NCBI RefSeq assembly: GCF_001945445.1
Contig: NZ_MSXW01000022.1
Span: forward strand, 124,001 to 188,000
Source: Pseudomonas sp. PA27(2017)
GTDB taxonomy: Bacteria > Pseudomonadota > Gammaproteobacteria > Pseudomonadales > Pseudomonadaceae
DNA length: 64,000 bases
Direction of reading: 5' to 3'
This document shows, piece by piece, positions 18,098 to 27,034 of this stretch (position 1 is its first letter; each line of letters opens with the position of its first letter). The position numbers and the translations under genes were made by a program. The notes under the pieces are model-generated. The model ran no database searches. It was not told the origin of the DNA and saw nothing but the letters and a program-made list of their open reading frames with translations.

Positions 18098-21000
18098 TCA
18101 GTCAGGCAGCCAGGCACGGCGCCATTGGAGTAACTTGTCACCTTCAAGCATCCAGTCGCGCATCACCACAGTACGCAGTTCGTCGCCAGCTCGCGCACAG
18201 GCATCCCGATCATTGACATGCATGCGAATCGCATCGACCCAGTCGCGGTAGCGGTTCTTGGCCCGGGTGACGGGCAAACCATCCTGATAACAAAGCACGT
18301 CGCTGCACACCACGGGGAAGCCGCAAGCGCCATATTCCAACAAGCGCAGGTTGCTCTTGCACTCATTGAAGAGGTTTTGCTCGACAGGCGCGATCGCAAG
18401 ATCGAGATTGAGACTGGCCAGTGCTTGCGGGTACATGCTGATCTCCACTCCCCCATGCACTTCCTTTACATAGGGGCGCAGCGCCTCAGGACACATACCG
18501 AAGAAAACCCAATCCACTTCGGCAGCGAGCTCCTTGACCACATCGAGGATCATTTCCAGGTCCCCCGTATGGCTGACGCCACCGGCCCAACCGACTCGCG
18601 GGCGATTCGATATCTGTCGCTTACTATGCAGCCCTGACCACCACGGTGCAGGCAAGCGGTTTTCGATAATCCGGATATCAGCATGCAGGCCTGCGAAAGC
18701 CTCTGCCAACGGGGCCGTCGAAACGACGAAACGGTCCACCTGATCCAACCCGCGTCGCAGCGACTTCAGGATGTCCTTGGGCATATGTTGGCGATGAGCG
18801 TTCTTGAGCGGCAGGTTGGGCAAGTAGTCATCGAGCTCGTAGACCTTGAATGCCCGAGAGAAGGCCTTCATTCGCCGCATGGCCTCCAGGCGAGCCTCGC
18901 CTATCTGGCGCTGCAGCAGAATAACGTCAGGCTCGTAGCGCTCCAGATCGGTAACGTGCAGCAGCCCTACAGACAGCGCGCCATCTATGAGGCCCGCCTC
19001 CTTCATGGCAGAGAACGGTTGAATCACCCGATAGTGACCACAGCCGTACAAATCAGCGGGATGCGCCAGCACGGTCGGAATCGGGCGCCAGGCTTGCAAC
19101 GGTCGCCAAGCCAATTGCGGATCGGCCAACTTGAAACCCTGCTCGGCCTGTAGCGAAAGTCCAGGATTGTAGGCCGGGTCACGGGCCAGTGTCGGCAGCC
19201 AACGGCTGTACATCGCATCTTCCTGGGCGTTGCTGGCGGGAAGCGAGGCTTGGCCATCCATCATTAATTGCGCACGCGGCGTCCACACATTGAGATAGCC
19301 AGCCTGTCGCGCCTTCAGACAAAGGTCGACATCGAACCAGCGCTCCAACAAGGGCTCCGGATCAAACCCGCCAAGCTCGACAAACAACTCTCGACGGATC
19401 ATCAGACATTCGCCGCTCAGCGCAGAGTAGTTCTGCTCCACCTGCAACCGCTGCATATAACCGGCATCGTCGAGTTCGAGCCCCTCGAAAGCCTTACCCG
19501 CCGGGCCGCGCAACCCCAGCAACAGGCCTGCATGATGGATGCGGCCATCTGCGGACAGCAACTTGGCCCCTACCGCCCCCACTTCGGGACGCAGAGCGTG
19601 ATTCAGCAGTTGTGCCAGCCAGTCGCCCACTACAATGCCGGCACCGACATCCAGCCAAAGCAGCATCTCGCCCTGCACGTAATCCATCGCCGCATTACCG
19701 GCCAATGGTCGCGATGTTCCCGCAGCAAAATGCAGCACCCGGATACGCTCCTGGCCGATTTGCTCAATAGCCTGCAACCAGTCGAGCGTCGCCTGCTGCT
19801 CGCTTCCCAGATCCAGCAAAAGCAGCTCGTAGTGCGGATACGTGGTGTTTTCCAGCAGGGTTTCCACGCAGCGCTGCAGGCGATCCAGTTGATCGGTGAA
19901 CGCAATAAGAATGCTCACCAACGGCTGCTGGCCATGGGCGTATTCCAGTTGATAACGTCCCGGCTGCCGTGAGGCGACGTTGGGGTTCTGGTAACCACGA
20001 GCACGAAGGTGACGTTCGATCACCTCTCTCTCTTGCGGGTTGTCCTTGAGTGCGAAGGCGTCAGCGCAGAGCAATGGTTCGCTGACATGACCCAAGCCAC
20101 TCAAGCCACCGTTTTCAATCAGGCGCAGAATGCATTCCAGCTCGAATGCCTGATCGAACTCGACATCGAAGCCGCCAAGTTCCAGCAAAGACTCGCGGCG
20201 GAACAGCCAATGCCGAGCAGCACTGGCGGGGAAGCTCAGCAGTAGATCGAGGCTGAAGTCGGGACGCAGCGCGACTCCCGTACCGCCCGAATCGTCACGC
20301 ACCAATTCGTCGCCATACAAAGCATTGCATTCACCGGCCGCGGTGAGTTCCAACGCGGTCATCAACAGGCCGCTAGGTGTGAACTGGGTGCCGGCTTCAA
20401 CCAGCATCACCCAGTCCACTGGCAGCTCGGCGACAACACGATTGACCGTTTCCACCCATGCCGCTGAAGTGACAGCCGTGATCTGCTCAGTACGGCCGGG
20501 CAACAACGCCGACTCGGACGAAGACAATATCCGCACCTCAACGTTACGGTAGAGGTTGTCGCTCTCAAGGCTGAGCAGACTTTTCTCCACTGCAGACGCA
20601 TTGGCATCTCGATCAAGCAGCAACACACCGATACGCGGGCCGCCCGCATGCGCCTGCAAACGCTGCTCGATGAGCGTCATTTGCGCAAAGCTGGGCCGGC
20701 GAGCCTGCAACCAGGCGTTCAGGCTGGTACCGCCCTGACCGGCCGCTTTGTAGAGGGCGGCGAGTATATCCACAGGCTTGAATACCCGGGCCTTGAGGCG
20801 GGTGATAGGCGCAACCTGCACCATACGAGTGTTGCTGCCCCCTCGGTACCAGCCAAGGTCACGGATGCCCTGGCGAAAGTTATGATGCCCCTGATCACCG
20901 ATACCGGGTTTGTCACGCCCGATCTGGCTGAACTGTTCACGCGACACTCGAAAGTCGGTCAGAGGCTTGGCGAGCATCGCCAGATGTCCGCGCTTGAACA

Positions 21001-21616
21001 GTTTGACGTACAAGGCCAAATCCGCGACCCAGGTCACGCGCACGCCGTTGAGCACCGACAGCTCATCACCGAATTCGAGCAGGTCACTGCGACGGCAGAG
21101 TACGGTGCTGGGCTCTCCGATGAAATTGATGGTGTGATCGGCCAGAAACGAGATCAGATCCTCACCGTCGATCAGCACATCGTCACGAAACGGATACACG
21201 GTAGCGAGAACATCAGGTAATGGATTGCCATCCTCGTCGACACGGCGCCGGCGAGAACTAGCAAGCGCAATCCCCGAATCGGCCTCCATTACGGCAACAA
21301 GTGAGGTGATGCAGTCGGGATGCAGCACATCGTCGTCGTGCAGGATCTTCACGTATTCACCGGCGGCCAACGCGACGGCACGCGCAGTACTGCGCGTCTC
21401 CCACAGCCTGGTGTCGTTGCGACGATACTGGATCGAAAAGTCAGCGAACGGACGAAAGGCATCGACCACGCGCTCCACTTCGTCGTCCCGGGCGTCGTCG
21501 CATATGACTAGTTCCAGGGGGCGATAGGTCTGATTTTGCAGGCTGCGCAGCGCTTCTTCGAGGTAAGTGCCCTTGTACGCAGGCATGACTACGCTGACCA
21601 GCGGCTTGCTGTTCAT
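18098..21616 (-). CDS. fgtA: Large multidomain flagellin glycosyltransferase (FgtA-like)
   Basis: A protein of about 1170 residues with three glycosyltransferase modules: an N-terminal GT2 domain (PLVSVVMPAYKG, then VICDDARDDE and DxD-type HDDD, about 1-230), a second GT2 domain (PLVSILIAFTDQ, about 570-800) and a C-terminal GT4/GT1-like domain (CGHYRVIQPFSAMKEAG, VGWAGGVSHTGDL). The size, architecture and position next to fliC match P. aeruginosa FgtA, which attaches the linking sugar to flagellin. An in-frame GTG at 21634, right after the upstream stop, is an alternative start; I chose the ATG at 21616. No signal peptide; expected to act on flagellin in the cytosol before export. Confidence 0.85.
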   Translation of the reverse strand: MNSKPLVSVVMPAYKGTYLEEALRSLQNQTYRPLELVICDDARDDEVERVVDAFRPFADFSIQYRRNDTRLWETRSTARAVALAAGEYVKILHDDDVLHPDCITSLVAVMEADSGIALASSRRRRVDEDGNPLPDVLATVYPFRDDVLIDGEDLISFLADHTINFIGEPSTVLCRRSDLLEFGDELSVLNGVRVTWVADLALYVKLFKRGHLAMLAKPLTDFRVSREQFSQIGRDKPGIGDQGHHNFRQGIRDLGWYRGGSNTRMVQVAPITRLKARVFKPVDILAALYKAAGQGGTSLNAWLQARRPSFAQMTLIEQRLQAHAGGPRIGVLLLDRDANASAVEKSLLSLESDNLYRNVEVRILSSSESALLPGRTEQITAVTSAAWVETVNRVVAELPVDWVMLVEAGTQFTPSGLLMTALELTAAGECNALYGDELVRDDSGGTGVALRPDFSLDLLLSFPASAARHWLFRRESLLELGGFDVEFDQAFELECILRLIENGGLSGLGHVSEPLLCADAFALKDNPQEREVIERHLRARGYQNPNVASRQPGRYQLEYAHGQQPLVSILIAFTDQLDRLQRCVETLLENTTYPHYELLLLDLGSEQQATLDWLQAIEQIGQERIRVLHFAAGTSRPLAGNAAMDYVQGEMLLWLDVGAGIVVGDWLAQLLNHALRPEVGAVGAKLLSADGRIHHAGLLLGLRGPAGKAFEGLELDDAGYMQRLQVEQNYSALSGECLMIRRELFVELGGFDPEPLLERWFDVDLCLKARQAGYLNVWTPRAQLMMDGQASLPASNAQEDAMYSRWLPTLARDPAYNPGLSLQAEQGFKLADPQLAWRPLQAWRPIPTVLAHPADLYGCGHYRVIQPFSAMKEAGLIDGALSVGLLHVTDLERYEPDVILLQRQIGEARLEAMRRMKAFSRAFKVYELDDYLPNLPLKNAHRQHMPKDILKSLRRGLDQVDRFVVSTAPLAEAFAGLHADIRIIENRLPAPWWSGLHSKRQISNRPRVGWAGGVSHTGDLEMILDVVKELAAEVDWVFFGMCPEALRPYVKEVHGGVEISMYPQALASLNLDLAIAPVEQNLFNECKSNLRLLEYGACGFPVVCSDVLCYQDGLPVTRAKNRYRDWVDAIRMHVNDRDACARAGDELRTVVMRDWMLEGDKLLQWRRAWLPD

Positions 21617-21634
21617 GACATCCGTCGCGACCAC

Positions 21635-22957
21635 TTAGCGCCCCTTTTCCATTAGTGAATGCAGCCGATCGACCACACGTGCGGCATTACGATCGTCCCG
21701 ATGATTGAAGAAGAATTTCTTGGCGGTCTCGTACCGCTCACTCTGTGTCTGCTGCGGCGAGGACAACTCGCGATCCACAGCCTGAAGAAGCTGGTCGAAG
21801 TCGCTTAACACTGGCCCAGGAAACGCCAACTGCATGTCATAGAGCAGACCATTTTGCTGAGTTCGGTAGTGTTCCAGATCGTAGGCGAAGCTGAATACCG
21901 GCTTTTCGATATAAAGCGCATCGATGTAAACCGACGAGTAATCAGTGATCACTACATCGGATTCGCGTAGCACAGGAGCGATTTCGTGAATGACCTGATG
22001 ACCTAGATCGATCAAGAGACGGCCGTCGATATAACGCTCCATATTGAACAGCTGATCACCCTTGCGGAAGTAATGCATGCGGAAACCAAATACCGCATGG
22101 TGCTTGTTCATCAGTTGCCGAAGTTGCTCAATCTGTTGCTCGCTGAACTGATAGCACTGAGAAGCCTGCACCTGCGAGTCCCGAAAAGTGGGCGCGTAGG
22201 TGACAAGACGCCGCGAGCCTCTGAGGCGCCGTATCAACTCGACTTCATCACGCAGAAAAGCCGGTAATCGCTCGTGGCTCATGCGCAGAAAATCATTACG
22301 CGGCAAGCCGGTGATCCACATGCGCTCATGGGGCAAGGGATGGAAGATTGCCGCCATCGCGTAGCTGTCTACGTCGGATGAACAAACCAGCCCGCTATAG
22401 TGGGCTCGCTCCACGAGTCGGTAACGAGATCGGTCTGCACGGGCACGTACCTCCTGGCTGGCCGACAAAGCGAACAGGCGCTTGAGCGGAATACCATGCC
22501 AGAGGTTGACCACCACGCGGCGGGTCAGGCTCGCCTTCGGTACAGAGAAGCCACCCTCCGTCCAACGCCAGGACACGTCCATGGCGATGGAGTTGGTCAG
22601 CAGATAAGTGCCACAACGCGCCAAGTGCCATAGCCCACTCAGGCTTTGAAGCTCCACCAAGCGGGTATTGATGCCTGGCTCAAGGCGTAACCGCGACGCA
22701 TTGCTGTCACGGCAGAACACCACCTTGTGAAGATTCGGATCGTTCTTGACGTGTTCGTAGACCGCTCGCGAATTTTCCACAAACTGATCGGTCTTGAGCG
22801 GGTGTACGAAAAACGCCCATCGCTCACGTCGCTTGGATAGCAACCGGTCGAGAACGGCCCAGAGCGGCAAAATCAACCAATCGGCCAAGCTTCTGGAAAC
22901 AATGGCTCGTTGCCAAAACCTGCTCAACGATCGAGATCCTGCTTGCCGTTCACGCAT
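21635..22957 (-). CDS. CDP-glycerol:glycerophosphotransferase-like protein (TagB/TagF family)
   Basis: About 440 residues of the Glyphos_transf family, the GT-B-like enzymes that move glycerol phosphate (or ribitol phosphate) from CDP-polyol to a glycan in teichoic-acid synthesis. Recognisable are NLWHGIPLKRLF, FHPLPHERMWITGLPRNDFL, YAPTFRDS and VITDYSSVYIDALYIEKPVF. The ATG used here overlaps the aminotransferase stop by 8 bp; a longer start at 22996 is possible. A CDP-glycerol-making TagD-like gene is in the same island, so the pair probably adds glycerol phosphate to the flagellin glycan. The acceptor is not known. Confidence 0.85.
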   Translation of the reverse strand: MRERQAGSRSLSRFWQRAIVSRSLADWLILPLWAVLDRLLSKRRERWAFFVHPLKTDQFVENSRAVYEHVKNDPNLHKVVFCRDSNASRLRLEPGINTRLVELQSLSGLWHLARCGTYLLTNSIAMDVSWRWTEGGFSVPKASLTRRVVVNLWHGIPLKRLFALSASQEVRARADRSRYRLVERAHYSGLVCSSDVDSYAMAAIFHPLPHERMWITGLPRNDFLRMSHERLPAFLRDEVELIRRLRGSRRLVTYAPTFRDSQVQASQCYQFSEQQIEQLRQLMNKHHAVFGFRMHYFRKGDQLFNMERYIDGRLLIDLGHQVIHEIAPVLRESDVVITDYSSVYIDALYIEKPVFSFAYDLEHYRTQQNGLLYDMQLAFPGPVLSDFDQLLQAVDRELSSPQQTQSERYETAKKFFFNHRDDRNAARVVDRLHSLMEKGR

Positions 22958-24062
22958 GGCCCACCGAAGCGATGACTTGGCAGATCGCAAGGACATCTTC
23001 TAGTGCCAGGTCCGGGTAGATAGGCAAGCACAAAACGCGTTGAGCCACGTCAGAGGCCACCGGCAAATTGGCGGGCGCCGCCGAGGGCAAGCCGCGATAC
23101 ATCGGAAACTCGCTTATCAGAGGATAAAAATAACGCCGCACCATGATCCCGTGATCGCGCAGGCGCTGGAATAACTCGTTGCGCGACTCAGGAAACGACT
23201 CGTCGACCAGGACAGGGAAATAGGCGTGGTTCGCTACGCCCTCTACATAAGGCTCCGGACACCTGATTCCGGCGACGTTGGCGAGCGTTGCACGATACAG
23301 CTCGGCGATGGCGCGGCGACGCTCCAGCGCAGCATCTATGTGTTTGAGCTGTAACAACCCGAATGCAGCATTGATTTCGCTCATCTTGCCGTTGATGCCA
23401 GGCGCCACTACCGTCGTTTCGTTGACGAAACCGAAGTTCTTGAGGTTGTTGATACGTTCTCGCGTCTTGGCATCCGGACAAACGATAGCTCCCCCCTCAA
23501 AGGTGTTGAATACCTTCGTGGCATGGAAACTCAATACACTGAGATCGCCATGGCGCAGGATGCTGCCGCCCTGGTCACGTACAGCGAAGGCGTGGGCGGC
23601 GTCGTAAATAATCCGCAGGTTGTAAATATCGGCGATACGCGCAATCTCCTCGACGTTACAAGGCTTGCCGTAGCAATGCACCGGCATGATCGCTGTCGTC
23701 TGAGGGGTTATGGCCGCCTCGATCTTGGCCGGGTCGAGATTCATGGTCACCGGGTCGATATCGACGAAAACCGGCTTGATCCCATTCCATAGCAGCGAAT
23801 GGGCAGTAGCTACGAACGAATACGGCGTAGTGATGACCTCGCCCGTGATACGCAGCGCTTGCAGAGCAGTGACCAGCCCCAGCGTACCGTTGGCGAATAA
23901 AGCAATGTGCTCCACGCCCAGATATCGGCACAACTCACGCTCCAGCGCCTGATGCATGCTGCCACCATTGGTCAGGATGCGGCTTTTCCAAATGTCCTCC
24001 AGATAAGGAAGAAATTCTTCCAGTGGAGGAAGCAGCGGACTGGTAACCGGAATATTCTTCAT
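22950..24062 (-). CDS. DegT/DnrJ/EryC1-family sugar aminotransferase (VioA-like)
   Basis: A 370-residue PLP-dependent nucleotide-sugar aminotransferase. The active-site lysine is K183 within LSFHATKVFNTFEGG; the DAAHAF motif (155-160) and ANGTLGL (58-64) contact PLP. The FHATKxFxTxEGG pattern is that of enzymes making 4-amino-4,6-dideoxyhexoses such as VioA (dTDP-viosamine), known from flagellin glycosylation in plant-pathogenic pseudomonads. It is clearly distinct from PseC at 36137-37276, so the island makes a second amino sugar. The dTDP-4-keto-6-deoxyglucose precursor would come from rmlAB elsewhere. Confidence 0.85.
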   Translation of the reverse strand: MKNIPVTSPLLPPLEEFLPYLEDIWKSRILTNGGSMHQALERELCRYLGVEHIALFANGTLGLVTALQALRITGEVITTPYSFVATAHSLLWNGIKPVFVDIDPVTMNLDPAKIEAAITPQTTAIMPVHCYGKPCNVEEIARIADIYNLRIIYDAAHAFAVRDQGGSILRHGDLSVLSFHATKVFNTFEGGAIVCPDAKTRERINNLKNFGFVNETTVVAPGINGKMSEINAAFGLLQLKHIDAALERRRAIAELYRATLANVAGIRCPEPYVEGVANHAYFPVLVDESFPESRNELFQRLRDHGIMVRRYFYPLISEFPMYRGLPSAAPANLPVASDVAQRVLCLPIYPDLALEDVLAICQVIASVGHA

Positions 24063-24188
24063 AGGCTGGCCGTACGACCTGAATCGATGGTTGCGAAAAC
24101 GGATGTCCAGAGAGCGTCAGAAAGACGACGCATGCTCTAGGCTCACGGCAGTTACGGAACTGCCCTGCAAACAACGTACCGACATCTT

Positions 24189-25664
24189 TCAGTATGTACG
24201 CAAGGCAACGCCGCCCGCCTCAGGAGCATAGAGCAACTGGTGCCCACTGTCGGTCGTCAATGGCAGATCAGTTGCGGCCTGCTGACACAGGAGCGGCCCT
24301 CCAAGGCGGTACTGGCCGTCGCCAACGGCGCTGCGATAACTCATCACCAAGCCATACAAAGTGCCTGATCTCAGTGGCGCGAGTTGCGCACGATAAACAT
24401 ACCGACCTGCAGTGCCGCGACCTGTAGGTACAAGCAGGATCTCGTCTACACCGTCGTCTGCCTGGAGAACGAAATCCACTTGGCAATGGGCCATGATTGC
24501 AGCATGCAGCTGTAGCTCAAGCTCAAGGTGGGCGTCATCCAGATACCACCCACCCACCCGAAAGAATCCGATGGTGGGAAAGTCGATCCGCGAAACCTCA
24601 GGGCCGAGCATGACCTCAGGGTTGTCGTAAAACGGCTGCTGCCAATAGACATGGCCATCGTGCTCCACGATATTGCCATGAAAAGGCAAGGCCACCAGAT
24701 GGCACAGCCCGGCAATCTCGCCACGGCGGATAAGCTCCAGGTAGAGTACGCGGCGCACGCCCAGAGCGCGGTAATCAAGGTCTCCAAACAGCCTCAGCAG
24801 ACCTTGAATGGCCTCGACATAGACAGCACGAAAACTCGGCGACGGCACTATCGCCTGGACCATCTGCAAAGCGCGCTGTAGATTGCTCACCGCAATGAGC
24901 CGACGATAAGCATCAGCAGCGGGTATATCGTCGAAGTCATGCCACTCGATCTCCACGGAGCGAATACGATCCTGGAAATTGGCTATCTGAGAAGTATTTT
25001 GGGTAATGGAGGTGGTAGCACCAGCTTTGCGCGTGCGCCACAGGTATACGAGATCGGTGATGATCGCGGTGCAACGGCTTTGGTAGTAAGCCTTATGCAC
25101 GAACTGACGATCAGCGTATAGCAGGCCTGGAACCATCCCCAGCCGATTAGCACGCAGGAACGACAAGCGAAACACCTTGTTCCAGTAGAAACCGTCGTGC
25201 ATCAGACCGGCGAATTCGTGTACCGAGCCCAGGCGGCGGCGCTTGCTCCATACCGAAGGCTCATAAAGAAAGCCAACTGCAGACATCTGCCCATCGACCA
25301 GTTTCGCAGCACGACCGACAACGATGTCCGCGTCGCTGGCAATGGCTTCGGCCATCAGCAGTCCATAGCCATCCTTGGTGACAAGATCATCAGAGTCGAC
25401 CAGCGCTACATACTCCCCGCAAGCCAGGGAAATGCCCAGATTGCCTGCAATTGCGCCACCACCATTGGGTTTGTTCACGCAACGAAAGTTGGCGTATTGC
25501 TGCTCATAACGGCGACAGATGGCCAGACTGTCGTCGGTACTACTGTCATCTATGGCGATGATTTCGACATTGCGATAGCTCTGGCCAAGCAGGGAATCGA
25601 AGCAAGCCGGCAGATACTCAGCAGTGTTGTAGACGAGCACTACGATAGAAAGCAGCGGTTGCAT
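24189..25664 (-). CDS. Family 2 glycosyltransferase
   Basis: A 491-residue protein with an N-terminal GT-A fold domain: LLSIVVLVYNTAEYLPACFDSLL at the nucleotide-binding strand, IIAIDDSSTDDS, the donor-binding DSDD near residues 92-95 and the WNKVFR block near residue 160. From about residue 330 a C-terminal beta-rich domain of unknown role follows. No membrane segments are seen. In the island it is a candidate to extend the flagellin glycan or add the DegT-derived amino sugar. It lies 16 bp downstream of the ATP-grasp/HAD gene. The 24063-24188 gap after it holds one unassigned 7-bp hairpin. Confidence 0.85.
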   Translation of the reverse strand: MQPLLSIVVLVYNTAEYLPACFDSLLGQSYRNVEIIAIDDSSTDDSLAICRRYEQQYANFRCVNKPNGGGAIAGNLGISLACGEYVALVDSDDLVTKDGYGLLMAEAIASDADIVVGRAAKLVDGQMSAVGFLYEPSVWSKRRRLGSVHEFAGLMHDGFYWNKVFRLSFLRANRLGMVPGLLYADRQFVHKAYYQSRCTAIITDLVYLWRTRKAGATTSITQNTSQIANFQDRIRSVEIEWHDFDDIPAADAYRRLIAVSNLQRALQMVQAIVPSPSFRAVYVEAIQGLLRLFGDLDYRALGVRRVLYLELIRRGEIAGLCHLVALPFHGNIVEHDGHVYWQQPFYDNPEVMLGPEVSRIDFPTIGFFRVGGWYLDDAHLELELQLHAAIMAHCQVDFVLQADDGVDEILLVPTGRGTAGRYVYRAQLAPLRSGTLYGLVMSYRSAVGDGQYRLGGPLLCQQAATDLPLTTDSGHQLLYAPEAGGVALRTY

Positions 25665-25680
25665 TGCCTATCTCCCAGAG

Positions 25681-26961
25681 TCAGGCTCGCCAATCCAGCA
25701 ATTGCTCGACAGCGTCCACATCGAATACTGCAATGCCGACCTTCTGGCTCACGTCCAGACGTTCCCGGTAGGAGTCATCAATGAACAATGCCGCCCTTGC
25801 GGTTTCAATCACACGGCTCTTTGGCGAGCCATCGACGATGTGGATAATCTCGCTGAAGAGTTGCTCGCTGATCCTGTAATACGCCAAGGTGGCACGCGGG
25901 CAGCTGGCGTGACGAGTGATCAGGATCACGTCCACACCACGGCCAGCCCATTGATAGAGCAACGCCATCAGTAGCGAATTGACCTGGCCGTCGATTATCA
26001 GGGTGTCATCCAGATCCAGGTAGACGGCATCGTATTCCAGGCCCACCTTGAAGCGACTCTGCAGAGCGCGGTCCATCTCGATGGGGTAAACCTGAGGAAG
26101 CACTGCAAAGGGTAGCCCTGCATGGGCGTAGAGGCTCAGCAGCGGATAATTGATCCCCAGATTGCGCGAGAGCCCCATGGAGCCAGCAATACGCGGGGCA
26201 ACTTCGAGCAGCTTGAAACGCCCCTCGGCATCGGCTTTGATCTGAAAGAACCAAGCGCCCTTGAAGCGGAAGATACGGGTAATTTCCTCAGCCATTTGCT
26301 GTACTGCAGCCCCGAGCAGCGCCGGACGCGTACGCACGCTGATGCCTGACTTGACGCGTGTGCGCTCGCGAGGCGCCCAGTGCAGCAGGCTCCCCTTTGC
26401 GTCGCCGATGCAGTCCACCGTGTACTCTGCCCCAGGCAGGTACTCGGAAAATACGTACTCGGTGCCCGAGTCGAGCAACTGTTGATGGCGCTGGCGATCA
26501 TCAACCCGCTCCGCGCCCTGAGAACCCTGCCCCACCGCGGGCTTGGCAAATATTGGATAGGCACTTGCCAACCCTTGGATAGAGTTGGGCACGAAATCGC
26601 AGCCTGCCCCGCTCAAGCGAGCGTAGGTGAGATTCTTGTTACGACAAATACCGGCGACTTCGGCATTGGGCACCACCGGTGTAGCCGCCAACTGCTCTCT
26701 ACACTCGGCCAGCTTGAGAATCACGCTGTCGTGAGCCGGCAGGATCATGTCGATGCCCCACTCGCGGCATAGCGCATTGAGCTGCTGAATAAAGTGAGTC
26801 GAGCGCACATCGACATTCATCTGTCGGTAGCGGCGATAGACGAACTCCCCATGATCGGCTACCGACGAGGCACCATACAGTTGAACGGCCTTGCTGTATT
26901 TCAAGGCGGCATGAATTTCCAGACCGATCTCTGAGCCGCAGGGGAAAACCAAAACCTTCAT
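25681..26961 (-). CDS. ATP-grasp ligase fused to a HAD-type phosphatase domain
   Basis: A 426-residue bifunctional-looking protein. Residues about 1-300 form a pre-ATP-grasp/ATP-grasp module (KVLVFPCGSEIGLEI, PIFAKPAVGQGSQG, EYLPGAEYTVD, KLLEVAPRIAGSMGLS). Residues about 310-426 form a HAD module with motif I DLDDT (316-320), a motif II-like ITRHAS and a late FIDDSYRER. ATP-grasp enzymes join a carboxylate to an amine or thiol through an acyl phosphate. In this island it may acylate an amino sugar, with the HAD part removing a phosphate. The ATG at 26961 gives MKVLVF; an ATG at 26967 is equally in frame. Confidence 0.8.
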   Translation of the reverse strand: MKVLVFPCGSEIGLEIHAALKYSKAVQLYGASSVADHGEFVYRRYRQMNVDVRSTHFIQQLNALCREWGIDMILPAHDSVILKLAECREQLAATPVVPNAEVAGICRNKNLTYARLSGAGCDFVPNSIQGLASAYPIFAKPAVGQGSQGAERVDDRQRHQQLLDSGTEYVFSEYLPGAEYTVDCIGDAKGSLLHWAPRERTRVKSGISVRTRPALLGAAVQQMAEEITRIFRFKGAWFFQIKADAEGRFKLLEVAPRIAGSMGLSRNLGINYPLLSLYAHAGLPFAVLPQVYPIEMDRALQSRFKVGLEYDAVYLDLDDTLIIDGQVNSLLMALLYQWAGRGVDVILITRHASCPRATLAYYRISEQLFSEIIHIVDGSPKSRVIETARAALFIDDSYRERLDVSQKVGIAVFDVDAVEQLLDWRA

Positions 26962-27034
26962 CGTCACGTTGTTGGTCCTTACTCAGGGTACTCGGAGGCG
27001 ACATGCAGCACATCGCAGCACGATAGCCCAAGCC

